NCBI GenBank assembly: GCA_039621445.1
Contig: CP154954.1
Coordinates: forward strand, 67,552,714-67,616,713
From: Euglena gracilis
Lineage: Eukaryota > Euglenida > Euglenophyceae > Euglenales
DNA: 64,000 nt
Direction: 5' to 3'
The notes under the pieces were generated by a model. That model saw only the letters and a list, made by a program, of their open reading frames with translations. It was not told the DNA's origin and did not search any database. The translations under genes were made by a program, and so were the position numbers. Positions 45,613 to 55,825 of this stretch are shown here, one piece after another (the first letter of the stretch is position 1; each line of letters opens with the position of its first letter).

Positions 45613-46530
45613 TGGTACCCATGCTGCACTCGCCAGCCTTCTTCATCCAGCTCCTCCTTGAACTTGAGCAAACCTCCACCACTCTGTGCTTCACCTGCCG
45701 CCGTGGCTCAACGCCAGGGGCAGGGGCGACCGATGGTGCCTGTGGCATCCAGTGCACAAACATGTGTTGGACGTATGCCTCAGGGCACATCCGACTGCCG
45801 GGCTGGGAGGACGCGGGCGCCGCGCGGGTAATCCGCGCGCGTCGCGTACTGCGAAACGAATTGCTCCGCTGGCGGCTCGCGCGGCGGCATTCGCTGCGGC
45901 GAGTGCGGGCGAGCAAAGATTCTCGTCTTCCCAGGTGGGACATGCACAGCCTCACCTACCGGTGGGGGTGTGTGCTCATGCATATGCACGGTGTGGGATC
46001 CCACCGGCGTCTGCGTTTGCAGCATGGGCGGCACATACACGCCCAGGTCCATCATGGTCTCGCCGGGTTCGAAGCCGGAATCGGCTGCCGACGAGAACTA
46101 CCGTCTCCCCGTCATCAGGGCTTGACCACAGGGACACCACTGAGCCACAGGGGTGTTGGCTACCACCAACAACAGAGCACGTTATGCATCCCAAAGGGCT
46201 TGCATAAAGGGCTCTGTTGGGGGGTGTGCGCACATACGCATCGCCCGCTCCAACGTCTCCGTACCGCGAAAGATCATCTCTCCGGCATTCGGGGGCAGGC
46301 GCGATCTGCGCTGCCCTGGTGGCTGGCGTGCCGGCTGCTGGACGGCAGATGGATCTGGTACTGCACATGCGGACCGGCTGCTGGTAGCCGCGGCGAATAC
46401 CGGGGCTGTAACCCCTTCAGCATGGGGGGCACCCGGAATCGGTGCCGCAGCATACTGAGGGTACTGCTGGTATGGCGCGCCAGAAGTCTGCGTCCATGGT
46501 GGACCTTGTCCTTGTCCGCGTCCAGGCAGC
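45613..46530 (-). pseudogene. Candidate Gag block, N-terminal part
   Basis: Minus-strand frames continue the interrupted block: SGAPYQQYPQYAAAPIPGAP, AEGVTAPVFAAATSS and PNAGEMIFRGTETLERAMRM (46,530-46,200), then after a stop Gly/Arg-rich frames (45,955-45,700) and FKEELDEEGWRVQHG leading into the duplicated segment. The same N-terminal sequence occurs at 56,226-56,378, where it starts with ATG (MLPGRGPGQRPPWPQ). Copy A has lost about 27 bp containing that ATG. The Gln/Tyr/Pro/Ala-rich start resembles many retroelement Gag N-termini only in composition. Confidence 0.5.
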
Positions 46531-46755
46531 CGAGGAAAATCTTGTTGTCAGTCGCTGAGTGCTTGCGCACTGAAAAAAAGAAACTTCTATCTTTATGAAA
46601 AACTCTGCGAGAAGGACAGAAGATGCAGTGCAGGGGGGGTATAAACACGAAACAATCACACAAAAAAAAAACACACACATTCTCCAAAAAAAATCGTTTC
46701 AGAAATTGATTATGTTTATGTCTATGTTATTGCGCTTATTCCACAACATTCAATC

Positions 46756-47060
46756 CTATGCCGCTCCCAAGTGTCCTCCTCTGGCCCATACCCTTTCCAG
46801 CGAACTTTCCAGTAGTGCACACCCCTGTCGACCTTGTGGTCTATGATCTTATCGACCACAAAGTCTTCCGTTTCAGGTAATCTGGAACGGGGCTTGAAAT
46901 ATAAGCAGGGGATAGCTTTTTTGTCTGAGGGGCTTAGGTACGGTTCTTAATCGTCCATATAGACGTCCTCAATCCCGTTGGGCAAAGCAACTTTATATCG
47001 CCCGCTACTACCTAACCTCTCCAAAATTTCGCATGGGCCGAGCCAAGAGGATCTAGCCTG
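46756..47060 (-). pseudogene. Chromovirus A integrase tail and chromodomain
   Basis: Minus strand: the linker LGSSGRYKVALPNGIEDVYM (46,990 region), an in-frame TAA, then [40 protein letters not shown]-like sequence and EEDTW. It is a good chromodomain: the VVDKI start, aromatic cage residues in YWKV.WKGYG and the EEDTW end. The terminal WDPA of copy B is changed to WERHR here. The domain would direct integration to histone-marked chromatin. Confidence 0.75.
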
Positions 47061-48270
47061 GAAGATTACATGCGGGTGCGGTTATTCCGTTCCCACACGC
47101 GGTCACCTGGACTATACACAGGTGTGTTGATGTTTTGCAAAAACAGGGATCAAGATCACTTGTTCTCCTTGCGGTTTTTCACAACTTTGTGCGGTTTACT
47201 CGGCATTGAGCAGCAGTTTTCCATTATATACCGCCCGAAAGACAATGGTAGAGCCGAGGCAGCCGTGAAATCCGTCGTCAATATGCTTCGCCTTTCACTG
47301 GCTGACTCGGGTAAGAATTGGTTATCCGTTCTTCATTGGTGTTTATTTTACATCAATACCATGCCAGGGTTGCTATTACCACACTCACCGTACAACATTT
47401 TTTCGGACGAGACCCTCCGTCCACAGGGGATATCCCCTATGGACGGAGGGTCTCGTCCGAAAAAAAGCTGTGAAACGTGGTTTGCAGAAGTGGAATCACC
47501 CCGCTCTGCAGTCCAATCAGGTATCACAGAAATTCATTCCAACAAACGGAAATCCCTCACGATTTCGTTCGGTGAACCCATTAAGCAGATACATTTCTCC
47601 AGGAATATAGATGCCAAAATTTGGGCTGTCAACCCTGCTTTCCAGCATGGAATGGCTACTATGTACCCACTCAGCCGACAGACGACAACAAAAACGTAGT
47701 CGTAAATTTTGTCATTTGATCCTTTGCAAGGTTCAAGTTCGAGAAAATCCATGCAGAGGGACGTAAAAATGTCCAGTGGTACGGGGAAAACGTCCATCGT
47801 ACCAGGGGGGGTACCTCTGCGCGGTTTCACAGCCTGACAAATTTGGCACCGTTGCGAAATTCGCAAACAGCGTGAATATAAATATTTTTCACTCAGGGTT
47901 GTGCAGTATCTGCGGCCCACTAGTGAAAGAAGTTTGGGGGCCCCAGGGTGACGGTGGTTGTGATAGCTCAAAATCACATCATCAACCAGGGCTTGGGGCA
48001 TACAATATTTATAACCAGAATCATTCCGGAAAATATCGCAATGGTGATAGGAGTAATTCTCTATGGACTCACCATTACGGAGTCTATTCACAATGGTACT
48101 ATATACAGGGTCACGCGAATAATCCCATTCGCGAAAGAATAGGGGAGTAGGAATTTCCGTACGCATAATGCGACGGGGTCCGGCAGTGCGTCCACGCCGT
48201 CGCCTTCCACACAATGGTGAAATGGCGATGCTGCGATGTACCCGGGAAACGGGTAGTGAATCGAGCATGT
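47061..48270 (-). pseudogene. Chromovirus A integrase, broken by an internal inversion
   Basis: The minus-strand frame 48,268-47,534 contains the zinc finger (YHNHRHPGAPK ... CLRISQRCQICQAVKPRRG) and the first catalytic Asp region (LCMDFLELEPC), ending at SPNEIV. The next part of the core (DQDHLFSLRFFTTLCGLLGI, YRPKDNGRAEAAVKSVVNML) lies on the plus strand at about 47,145-47,553. Copy B has the whole core in one orientation. The inverted segment holds the second Asp and the Glu of DD35E, so the enzyme is destroyed. The plus frame at 47,070-47,699 is a by-product of the inversion. Confidence 0.85.
47398..47465. repeat. 68-bp near-perfect palindrome
   Basis: Centred at 47,431.5 (GGGGATATCCCC). 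The arms CGGACGAGACCCTCCGTCCA / TGGACGGAGGGTCTCGTCCG match with one mismatched pair (47,424/47,439). It lies inside the inverted integrase segment. The equivalent site in copy B (about 57,110-57,175) is clearly less symmetric. Confidence 0.95.
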
Positions 48271-48359
48271 TGTCCGCAGCGTCGGATCGACATGCGAACC
48301 GGTCAGCCTCATGACTGCCATGAAAAGTCGCATCACCCTCACCGGGTTCCCAGGATAAT

Positions 48360-49080
48360 ACCAGGGGGCTCGGCTGAGAGGATCCGCAACTTCTTGCGTA
48401 TGACCTGGGGTGTAGATAACCACCAGGTTAAACTGGCACATGAACTCATGCCATCGGCACCTTCTGCCAACTGATGACATGGCCTTGTTTAGGTCCTCGG
48501 TATGCCAGTGTTGAAGGCTCTCATGATCCGTCAACACGAGTATCCGGACCAAGCTGCTGGCTATCCAGCAGCGGAATTTCTGGAGAATAAGCACAGTGAC
48601 ATATGTCTCCTTTTTACGAATGCTCCATTTAACATGTCCTTTCCCTTTGTCGCCCTGTAGCTTCCTGCTGAAGAGAGCCACAGGTCGGAGTTCATTTGCC
48701 GCATTACGCTGGCTAAGAACCCCGCCAACAGCGTAATCGCTGCTGTCGACCTCCAGGACATACGGTTTGTATGGATCCGCGATGTCGAGAACCACGTTCT
48801 CGAGGAGCAAGTCCTTGATTTTATTCAAGGCCTCGTGCATTTGGTCATCCCAAATGACTTTTGCGTTATCGGGTGTCCGATTTTTGAGTTGTCGGGTTAG
48901 GGGTACCGCAATTTTAGCGAAATCTTTCACGTAAATCGCGTAACATTGGGCTAATCCCAAAAATCCCTTTAATTGTGTTAAGGTCTTAATGACCTCAGGA
49001 GTCCATTTCTTAACGGCCTCCATCTTGCTGAGTGCGGCTTTACGCTGCCCGTTGCTCAGGATGTGCCCGCAAAACTTAAT
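48360..49080 (-). pseudogene. Chromovirus A RNase H and RT connection
   Basis: In the frame 49,251-48,088: IIKFCGHILSNGQRKAALSK, TLTQLKGFLGLAQCYAIYVK, then RNase H YVLEVDSSDYAVGGVLSQRN, KKETYVTVLILQKFRCWIAS, LTDHESLQHWHTEDL and TPGHTQEVADPLSRAPW. The four acidic residues (VDSS, KKET, LTDH, VADPLSR) are all present, so the RNase H itself looks intact although its neighbours are shifted. Confidence 0.9.
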
Positions 49081-49935
49081 AATTTTGCGAAACAGGTGCA
49101 TTTTGGAACCCTTCACAAAAAAGCAAATGCTTTTTGAACGCGGATAATACCGCCCGCACATCGCGATAATGCGGTTCGAGGATATCCTCGCCCGATTTCG
49201 CGGATGGCGGTTGGGTTCCCACCAGTACATCATCGATGTACCCCAGAGCAAACGGTAAATCGCGCAAAACCTACTGGATCATGCGTTGAAACATGGCTGG
49301 GCCATTTTTAACACCCAGGGGAGTACCGTCCATTGGTACACACCCTTGGATGTCACGAATGCCGTGTACGGTTGCGGATCAGGATGCAAATGCATCTGAT
49401 GGAAACTATATTCCAGATCAGAGATTGACCACAACCGGTTATCCGATTGTCTAGTGATCAAATCCTTGATCAGCGGTAACTGGAAGGGTCATCCTGCGTT
49501 TGGGAGTTCAGGTACCGGTAATCCAGCACCAGTCTCCACTTCTTCTGACCAGACTGATCAGCGGGTGTAGGCACCACAAAAGCTTTTGATGTGCATTCGC
49601 TCTTGGAAGGAATAATCCACTTCCGCTGGATGAGCTTCTCAATCATATCGTTGAGAGCTTGTTCGTGTTCACCCGAACAACGGAAGAATTTCCGGTGCAT
49701 GGGCTTAGCACCATCCTTGAGTTCGATTTTGCAAACACCGCACGGACCACGAATTGCGGGGTCGATGTCGCAGGCGTAAACTGGGTTTTCCAGTACACCA
49801 TGGAATTCGCGAGTAATTCGCGAACAATAGTCAGCAGACTTGGGGTGTTGGTCAGCACTCTCAATGACCGCAAAAATCGGCGTTGAGGGTGTGGCATCCC
49901 CATTGGTACCGAGGTATCTTGGCACACGCAAATCG
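49080..49935 (-). pseudogene. Chromovirus A reverse transcriptase
   Basis: Three frames. 49,931-49,470: SGEHEQALNDMIEKLIQRKW, TSKAFVVPTPADQSGQKKWR, LVLDYRYLNSQTQDDPSSYR. 49,461-49,279: SDLEYSFHQMHLHPDPQPYT, KGVYQWTVLPWVLKMAQPCF. 49,267-49,076: RDLPFALGYIDDVLVG (YIDD codons near 49,223-49,240, intact), then FKKHLLFCEG. A gypsy-type RT with the catalytic Asp pair preserved but at least two frameshifts. Confidence 0.9.
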
Positions 49936-49959
49936 GATATTCCGAATGAGTCAAAAAAA

Positions 49960-50340
49960 CGCGAAAAATGATTTCTTTACCAGGTGGTAATAATATACCA
50001 CAAAAATCCTCAAATAGTGGTACATCAGCGGGTAAATCCCACCAATGAAAACACACATAGGATAATTGGTGAAACCAGTCCGCACTCGGATTGACCGGTA
50101 TGAGGAGAGCTCCTCGCGCTTCATCGCGGAGGATTTTCTCCACCACATCCGGGATAAGTTTTGGGGGAGGGTGCATCCAAAGCACCGTATCACCTCAAAA
50201 TCCAAGAAATGCGTTGGTGTGTCGCGACCAATATCGCGACAAGCGCGCATGCGCCTTCGATGAAAACGCATCAATTTCCAACGACAAATCGAAGGAATCA
50301 GCCAAAAACCGCAATTTTGGAGAACCATTCCTCCAAAATA
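49960..50340 (-). pseudogene. Chromovirus A Dam-like methyltransferase domain
   Basis: Minus strand, three frames: YRILEEWFSKIAVFG (end of frame 51,380-50,298); SFDLSLEIDAFSSKAHARLS and RYWSRHTNAFLGF (about 50,320-50,210); TVLWMHPPPKLIPDVVEKIL, RGALLIPVNPSADWFHQLSY (50,190-50,060). The sequence of landmarks (W..I..FG, IDAFS, YW, LWM-PP, LLIPVNPSADWF) matches the domain of element S. The catalytic tetrapeptide is HPPP, not NPPF, so activity is unlikely. It sits between protease and RT, in the same frame as RT (49,643-50,185 leads on toward it). It is shared with copy B, so its presence is not a chance insertion in one copy. Confidence 0.75.
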
Positions 50341-51684
50341 CGGTATTGACCAAAATTAAATGCGTTCCATACACGCATCGCGTAGGTGTCGACTTGGTTC
50401 GTGGGTTGAAGAGCAGTAACGCAATTCAGGGATCCGCAAACATAGGTCAAGGGTGTGTCATGCACACTCCCTAGGGGCATTCCCAAAGGTTGATGGGTTG
50501 GATGGGTTAATACCCAGTCCACATCATGCCAGATGGAGGTGGGGGAGGTGTGTGACACCGATTTCGCGGTCCCAAACAACAAGGCAATACCCCATTGTTG
50601 GAGCACTTGATGTACGGTCGCGCATTGCGATCCGCAACCAAGTGTGTGGTTACGCGAAATCGGGATTAGTGTTGGTGTTTGGACTAGACATCCACAATCG
50701 AAATCTGGCTGGGCGCAAATTATCCTACAGTGCACACATTGAAAGGAAGTGTCGGAGTAGTGGTCCGGGTCGCGCATGTTGGTCTGGTGGGTGTGTGTGT
50801 AAAAGTTGGGATGCGCTTTTGTAGCTGCTGGGGGGTGTACAGATGTATCTGAAAGCGAAACATCTGGTGAAAAACGGGGTATTTGTGTAGCTGGGCGACT
50901 ACTCGACACCGTGATCACATCAGGCCTTTGGGCTTTCGTCTTGTAACCCAGTGGAACGAGGGGGGTACCGCTACTCGCTTGCCCTGCCTCATGGAGAACG
51001 GACGTTGGTGTGTAAATGGGCAGGGGGTGAACTTTCTTGGTACACTCGGTGTGGAAAACGTTGGTAGGTGTGGTTGGTAACGGGGTAAAAGTTTTTGAAA
51101 ACGGTGTGAAAAATTTTGTGGCTGTCGCGGTTGACGCCACAGGTGATGAGGGTTTGGGGGGCAATGAACAGAATGGTGCTGTGCGCAAACCATGTGAGTG
51201 GCAATCCACTACCAGCCGGTGCTGACGTAAAAAGGGATATCCAAGAATTACGTCAGAACCATGGATTCCGGATTCATATCCCCAGGTATCCGGAAAATTT
51301 TGCGGTTGGGGGAGTGTGAGTGGTGCTTGGGGATGAGGGGCAGGACTATGTCCAAAAAGCATCCCAAGTCGCCACCGCACACGGCGGTGTTGTCAGCCGT
51401 CGTAATTTTGATCAGCTTCTTGGCTTTCACCAAGAGGGGGTTTGGTATCAACCCGAACCGAAAAGTAGTGCGATGCGTCAACCAGTGTCAATGAAAAGTT
51501 TGGCTTTAGCACCAAAATTTTGCATTTTGATTTCCGCTTGGACCAAAAGTTCCATGGGGGGTAGGCAAAGTGAAGGGTCTGGCAAAAATACGTTTTCTTG
51601 CCAGCTTTCCCATGAACCCTTTCCAACTTTGCACAACATTCCGAGCGGAAAGTTGGAGTCGGGGGTCGGTGACCCGAAAAGCAA
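50298..51684 (-). pseudogene. Chromovirus A protease and Cys/Pro-rich linker
   Basis: The protease active site (LFIDTG, then a TGA where copy B has TGT) lies in frame 51,684-51,478. The continuing protease core (KLIKITTADNTAVCGGDLGC) is in 51,481-51,248. The frame 51,380-50,298 starts in the last protease motif (SDVILGYPFLRQHRLVVDC) and runs 360 codons: a Pro/Thr/Ser-rich stretch, then a Cys-rich cluster FQCVHCRIICAQPDFDCGCL ... LGCGSQC, then SIWHDVDWVLTHPTHQPLGM and the start of the methyltransferase region. The Cys cluster may bind zinc; its role is unknown. The nonsense codon and shifts make the copy inactive. Confidence 0.8.
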
Positions 51685-53008
51685 TCAAAAGCGTAGCACT
51701 GTATGCACTACGGGCTTGGGCCTTGGAAAATTGGAATAATTGAATCAAAGTGTCAGCCACTTGGTCTGTAGTGGCTTCAGGGGGGAGGGCACCCCCATTT
51801 TTTCCAACATGACTCACAGAAGTGCAGAAGCACCCTGATAACGTTTTAAACTGGGGTTTCTCCCCAGGAAATTGTCAATGGTTTGCACCTCAAGTTGTTT
51901 CTTCTCCAATATTTGCCTGAGCAAATCATGCCAAACAGGTGCCACCTGGGGGGTGGCATTTGTTCCGCCCTGCAATTGGTGAACATGCCCCTGTAGGGGG
52001 TGAGTTTCAGGCAGGGGGTCCCTGGAGCTTTCATTTTTTCTAATTGGGGCTGCCAGGTGGCTGAATCCCAGTAGGGTGTAACCAGCAAAGCTTTGGTCTG
52101 GGGAAACGTTTTCAACCTGGGTAGAAACTGTTTAATTATTGGCCGGGGGGTTTGAATAATGATCCTCCATGTTGTGCATTGAACATTTTAATGCATTCAC
52201 TGCTGTGGCCTGCCAGTGGGGCCATCTGGCCCACGAAACTGGGCGGTTTTTTTCGTTTCCCGGGGTTGCAAATAAAAATGTTTCCAGCTGTATGAAATTT
52301 TGGCAATGCTGTCTTAGCCATTGAAAAAGTAGAGGGGTCTAAAGAGTAATCCCCCCTGTCCATTCCTGTCTGCTTATGTGGTCTGCCAGGCATTCTTTTG
52401 AAGGCACCCAGTTGACTTGAAGGTTTACTTGTTTTTCCATGCACCATTCGAAAAATGGTCTCAGCATTTTGTTGAAGGGGTCCTTTCGGCCCCCCCACCC
52501 TTGTCAGGTAGTCGTAAATTACCTGGTTGCTTACGGAAAAGGAAACTGTTTCCCCGGGTTTTCCCAAACTTTTCACAGTGCTTATTGCTGCACTGAACTC
52601 CTTTACATTTATGTGTAAAATGGAATCTTTTCTGCAGAATTCCTGCACAATTTCTTCTGTGTTGATGTCCAGCATCCCCCAAGCATGAGTGATGCTGTCT
52701 GAATGCAACTCCCTGGTTGCATTTTGGGGGAAAGGTTTGCCCCCCCAGGTGACCAGCAGAAGTTTTATTTCCCTTAATTGGGCCTTGATTTGCTGGGAAA
52801 TGGGGTATTTTGAGTCCCAGGTTGCTGTGCACTTAGCCACCGAAAAAATTGCCAAGGCGTCCGTAAAAGCCCTTATAAAGGGTAGGGCAATTAGGTTTCA
52901 CCTTATTTCACCCAAAATGGCAGCCAAATGCCTTTTTGACATGTAATCTTTTTCACAATTTCTTCCACCTCCTTGTTTTTATTGTTTTGACTTCTGGGGG
53001 GGAACGTG
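51685..53008 (-). pseudogene. DIRS D4: inverted RT end, RNase H, methyltransferase and recombinase start
   Basis: On the minus strand, from 53,008: the RT/RH junction, WDSKYPISQQIKAQLREIKL, HSDSITHAWGMLDINTEEIV, VKEFSAAISTVKSLGKPGET (RNase H, VSN for VDN), DRGDYSLDPSTFSMAKTALP, NAQHGGSLFKPPGQ (KPPG where D3 has NPPW), VTPYWDSATWQPQLEKM (methyltransferase). Then the first part of the recombinase, TDQVADTLIQLFQFSKAQAR, SAYSATLLI. It stops at 51,685 where chromovirus A begins. It matches D2 closely. Confidence 0.85.
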
Positions 53009-53620
53009 TAACTGGACCCACTCCCAACCCTCTCGAGGCTGGCAAAGTTCCCCACGCCCACTGATATTTTGTACATTGCGTACACAACTGATTTTTGCTC
53101 ACGAATCCTCTGTTTATACCGATCCTCACACTTGCCACAAGTCAAACAAACCACCAGTGTGTTGGGTAGGGCACCCTACATCAAGATTAAGCGTAAAGGA
53201 CAGAAATTCCATAAGTGGGAAAGGTTTGTATCCATACCCCAGTGTCCCGAAATAAGCCCAATTCATTTAATGATGTGCTATGTAGCTGTTACAAGTTTAT
53301 TCGTCAGACCTGATGGCCCCCTCCTAATTTCGTTAAAACCCTCCTTCAGGGCCATAAGTGCAGACACCATTGCTTCTATCACAAAAAAACGTTTTTGGCC
53401 AAGCAAGGGGTACCATCTCCAGGTGTGGGGGGCCCTCTCCACCAGAGCAGCAGGGGTTGGTTTACTAAAAATAATTGGGCCTTTCTGCCCAATAAGTTTG
53501 TCAAATTGGCTAGTGGAGTGGGGTGGAGGCTTTACAGCCAATATCAACGACTTGGTGCCCAAGGTGCCTTGGAAAATGCCCGGGCCCCCCTAATTTCAGT
53601 GAACAATCAGGCCTCACAAG
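53009..53620 (+). pseudogene. DIRS D5 tyrosine recombinase (middle and end)
   Basis: Begins abruptly next to inverted D4. It reads NTLVVGRAPYIKIKRKGQKF-like sequence, ERFVSIPQCPEISPIHLMMC, SADTIASITKKRF and, in other frames, ALSTRAAGVGLLK and ISLSNWLVEWGGGFTANIND. The HxxR box is LSTR: His is replaced by Leu (CTC at 53,435-53,437), with Arg retained. The C-terminal QRLGAQGALENA-type end is present near 53,545-53,580. Frameshifts are present. Confidence 0.8.
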
Positions 53621-54170
53621 GGCAAAGTGCAAAGCGCGAGGTTGCTCGTACTCCCTCGAGGCAAAACGACCGGGAGGAAAGGACACCGAAGGCGAAGCAC
53701 AAAGACCTTGTGAGCCCGACCCCCAACCCGTAAAAGAAACTTTGTCTTCAAAAGCCCTCGGTCAGAGAGTGGGGGCCAGGGGGGGAGGGGTGGGACCCCC
53801 CCAGTGGCAAGAAGCCACGTCACCAAGTCGGAGCACCATCGCCAGCTAACTCCGGCGAGGCGGCAATACGCGGGACATCCTAACCAACGCACCCAAACAA
53901 TCCAAATCACACCTTGGGCTCCGCACTTTGCCATTGTGAGGCCATGCCTTTCTCGACGGCAGTGTTGTGTGATTGTTCGTTGGGTGAGGTGTCTCCCCTT
54001 ACTGCCTTTCTTCGCCGGAGTAGGCTGTTTCCTAATCTTGCCCTTCGACACGGAAGAAGACAGAAACTTTGAAGAACAGAGTTGGAAGAGATCAAGACAA
54101 CACAATATCAATATTAAGAACCTGTAGAACCTGTAGAACCTGAACAATATCAAATTAAAGAAATCATTTC
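53621..54170 (+). repeat. DIRS D5 terminal repeat
   Basis: Contains the inverted-type block CTCGAGGCAAAACGACCGGG ... GCGAAGCACAAAGACCTTGT and a segment nearly identical to 34,806-35,165 (AAGAAGCCACGTCACCAAGT to the GTAGAACCT repeats). It links recombinase to ORF1, so in D5 the next ORF1 follows the repeat directly. Confidence 0.75.
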
Positions 54171-55253
54171 AACTATGACGTTGGAAGTCAATGCAGAATG
54201 TGGAAGACAGATTGGAATTACAAAGCGACATCCTGGACAAAGTGCAGAACAAGAAACGGCAGCTGGAGAACTTTTAGATGCGGTTTCAACGTGGCGAACC
54301 GTGGCCATTACTTCCCCCCCACCACACATTTCAACATAAAACTTTCAGCAGCAAACAACCACACACAGTGATGGCCATGGACCCTGGCAGAGAGTGGGGA
54401 AAAAGCCCAGGCGACAACGGGAGGCATTGGGTACCCAGGGTCAAGACCCATTACACTTCAAATTGGGGTACAAGCAACCTTCAAGATTGGCAGGCGCAGC
54501 CCAGAGAGCAAAAGCCCCAGACCAGAGGGCAAATGCCCCCAACCTATCAAAATGGAATAAGGGACAAGGGGGCCAGTGGAACACTGGGAAGCCAGCAGAT
54601 GGCCCAATCTCGAGCAGAATGCCCACAGGAAGGGGTAAAAAAGGTCTGTACCAACCATCCTTTTCAGCCCACAACCCCGTTCCGGGGGGGGAAGGGAGAG
54701 GCCCAGCAACAGGGCTCCCCCAGATTTCAATTGAGCGTGGCAAGAAGCCAGAACTTACAGCCCCGGCAATGGAGGCTTGGGCCAAGGTGGCCAATACAAG
54801 AGCGATGGCATCAATACAAGGGGTGGACCTCCAGAGGCCCGCCAGAAGCTAAAGGGCAGCCCCACAAGAGCTTTTGAATTTTGAATGAATGAACAAATGG
54901 CCAGCCCCAGGAGGAACAGGGGGAAGGAGAAGGACCCCCACAAGTATTTACTCATCAATCTTCAAATCCCCCAGTGAAGTCAAGAAGGGCGGGACCCACA
55001 GAGGCCCCCCTATGGTATGGATATCAACACCATCATCATCAAGGAGGCCTGGTAGGCAGAACGGGGCCGAGTGCATGCACACACCCCCACGAAAACTTTC
55101 CTTTTCCAAGGGCTGAGGCCCTAGGGGCCCTAAGGGTGCAATGTCCGACGCCCCCAACCCAGCGCCACCAAAACCATCTCATTCAAGAATTAAATTCAAT
55201 AAAGGAGAAATTGGAGACACCCCCCTGCATCAAAGACTACAAAAAAGCCTAAA
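54171..55253 (+). pseudogene. DIRS D5 ORF1 (Gag-like)
   Basis: Starts near MTLEVNAECGRQIG (54,176) and continues in overlapping frames: VMAMDPGREWGKSPGDNGRH, then AEARQ-type and SAHNPVPGGEGRGPATGLPQ, GLGPRWPIQERWHQYKGWTS and, near the end, PPTQRHQNHLIQELNSIKEK. The protein is Gly/Gln/Pro/Arg-rich and hydrophilic. This copy shows the uninverted order for the segment that is inverted in D3. Multiple small frameshifts. Confidence 0.65.
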
Positions 55254-55825
55254 ATGGTGGAAAAAACATGCCCCCCCCCCCCCAGCAACATGTCGCCTCA
55301 TCAAGGATGGCTTCAGCCCCCCTGGGATTATCACCCAAAATTATCCACCCACCCAAAAACCAGAAGAAAATTAGACCTGAAACAGGCAGAAAAAATCCTG
55401 CAGGATTACGGAAAGTCTGGATCCGTACAGAGGGTGGGGGATTCGAACTCCCAACATTTAATCCCCTGTTTTCTGATTTCAAAATCAGGGGGGGGACAGA
55501 CAAAATGGAGGTTAATAAGCGACTGCGAGGAACTAAATCAACAGTTCCAAGCAAAACCTTTCAGGTTAGATCACATCCAGCACATTCTTCCAGTGCTGGA
55601 AACAGGCCACTGGGCAGTCAAAATCGACTTGAAGGATGCCTATTTTCACATCCCAGCATTCCAGGCCCTAAGGCCATTTCTAAGGCATCAGGTAGGGGGG
55701 CAAACATGGGAGTTTCAAGTGGGATGTTTTGGGCTAAATGTGATGCCCCAAATTTTCATGTCAGTAATGAAAACATTCGAAAGGCTGTGGAGAAAAGGGG
55801 GGATCCAGGTTTTTATTTACCTGGA
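55254..55825 (+). pseudogene. DIRS D5 reverse transcriptase
   Basis: Clean RT sequence in one frame: KQAEKILQDYGKSGSVQRVG, GGQTKWRLISDCEELNQQFQ, GHWAVKIDLKDAYFHIPAFQ, LRHQVGGQTWEFQVGCFGLN, VMPQIFMSVMKTFERLWRKG, GIQVFIYLE. The frame breaks at the catalytic YLDD: after CTGGA the sequence switches to an inverted segment. Confidence 0.9.

Larger units (their letters stand above)
46531..51684 (-). mobile_element. Chromovirus (Ty3/gypsy) copy A, pol region
   Basis: Minus-strand order from 51,684: protease, Pro/Thr- and Cys-rich linker, Dam-like methyltransferase, RT, RNase H, integrase, chromodomain (ending about 46,756). The 5' side is cut at about 51,684 against an inverted DIRS segment; no upstream LTR or Gag is present there. 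About 200 bp of AT-rich sequence (46,560-46,750) separate the chromodomain from the Gag-like block and could be an LTR shared by tandem elements; I cannot prove it. Compared with copy B it carries an internal inversion at 47,145-47,553. Confidence 0.85.

Noticed and set aside
47070-47699. Plus-strand 209-codon ORF with integrase similarity as a separate gene
   Set aside because: It exists only because a minus-strand integrase segment is inverted in copy A; copy B shows the original arrangement.
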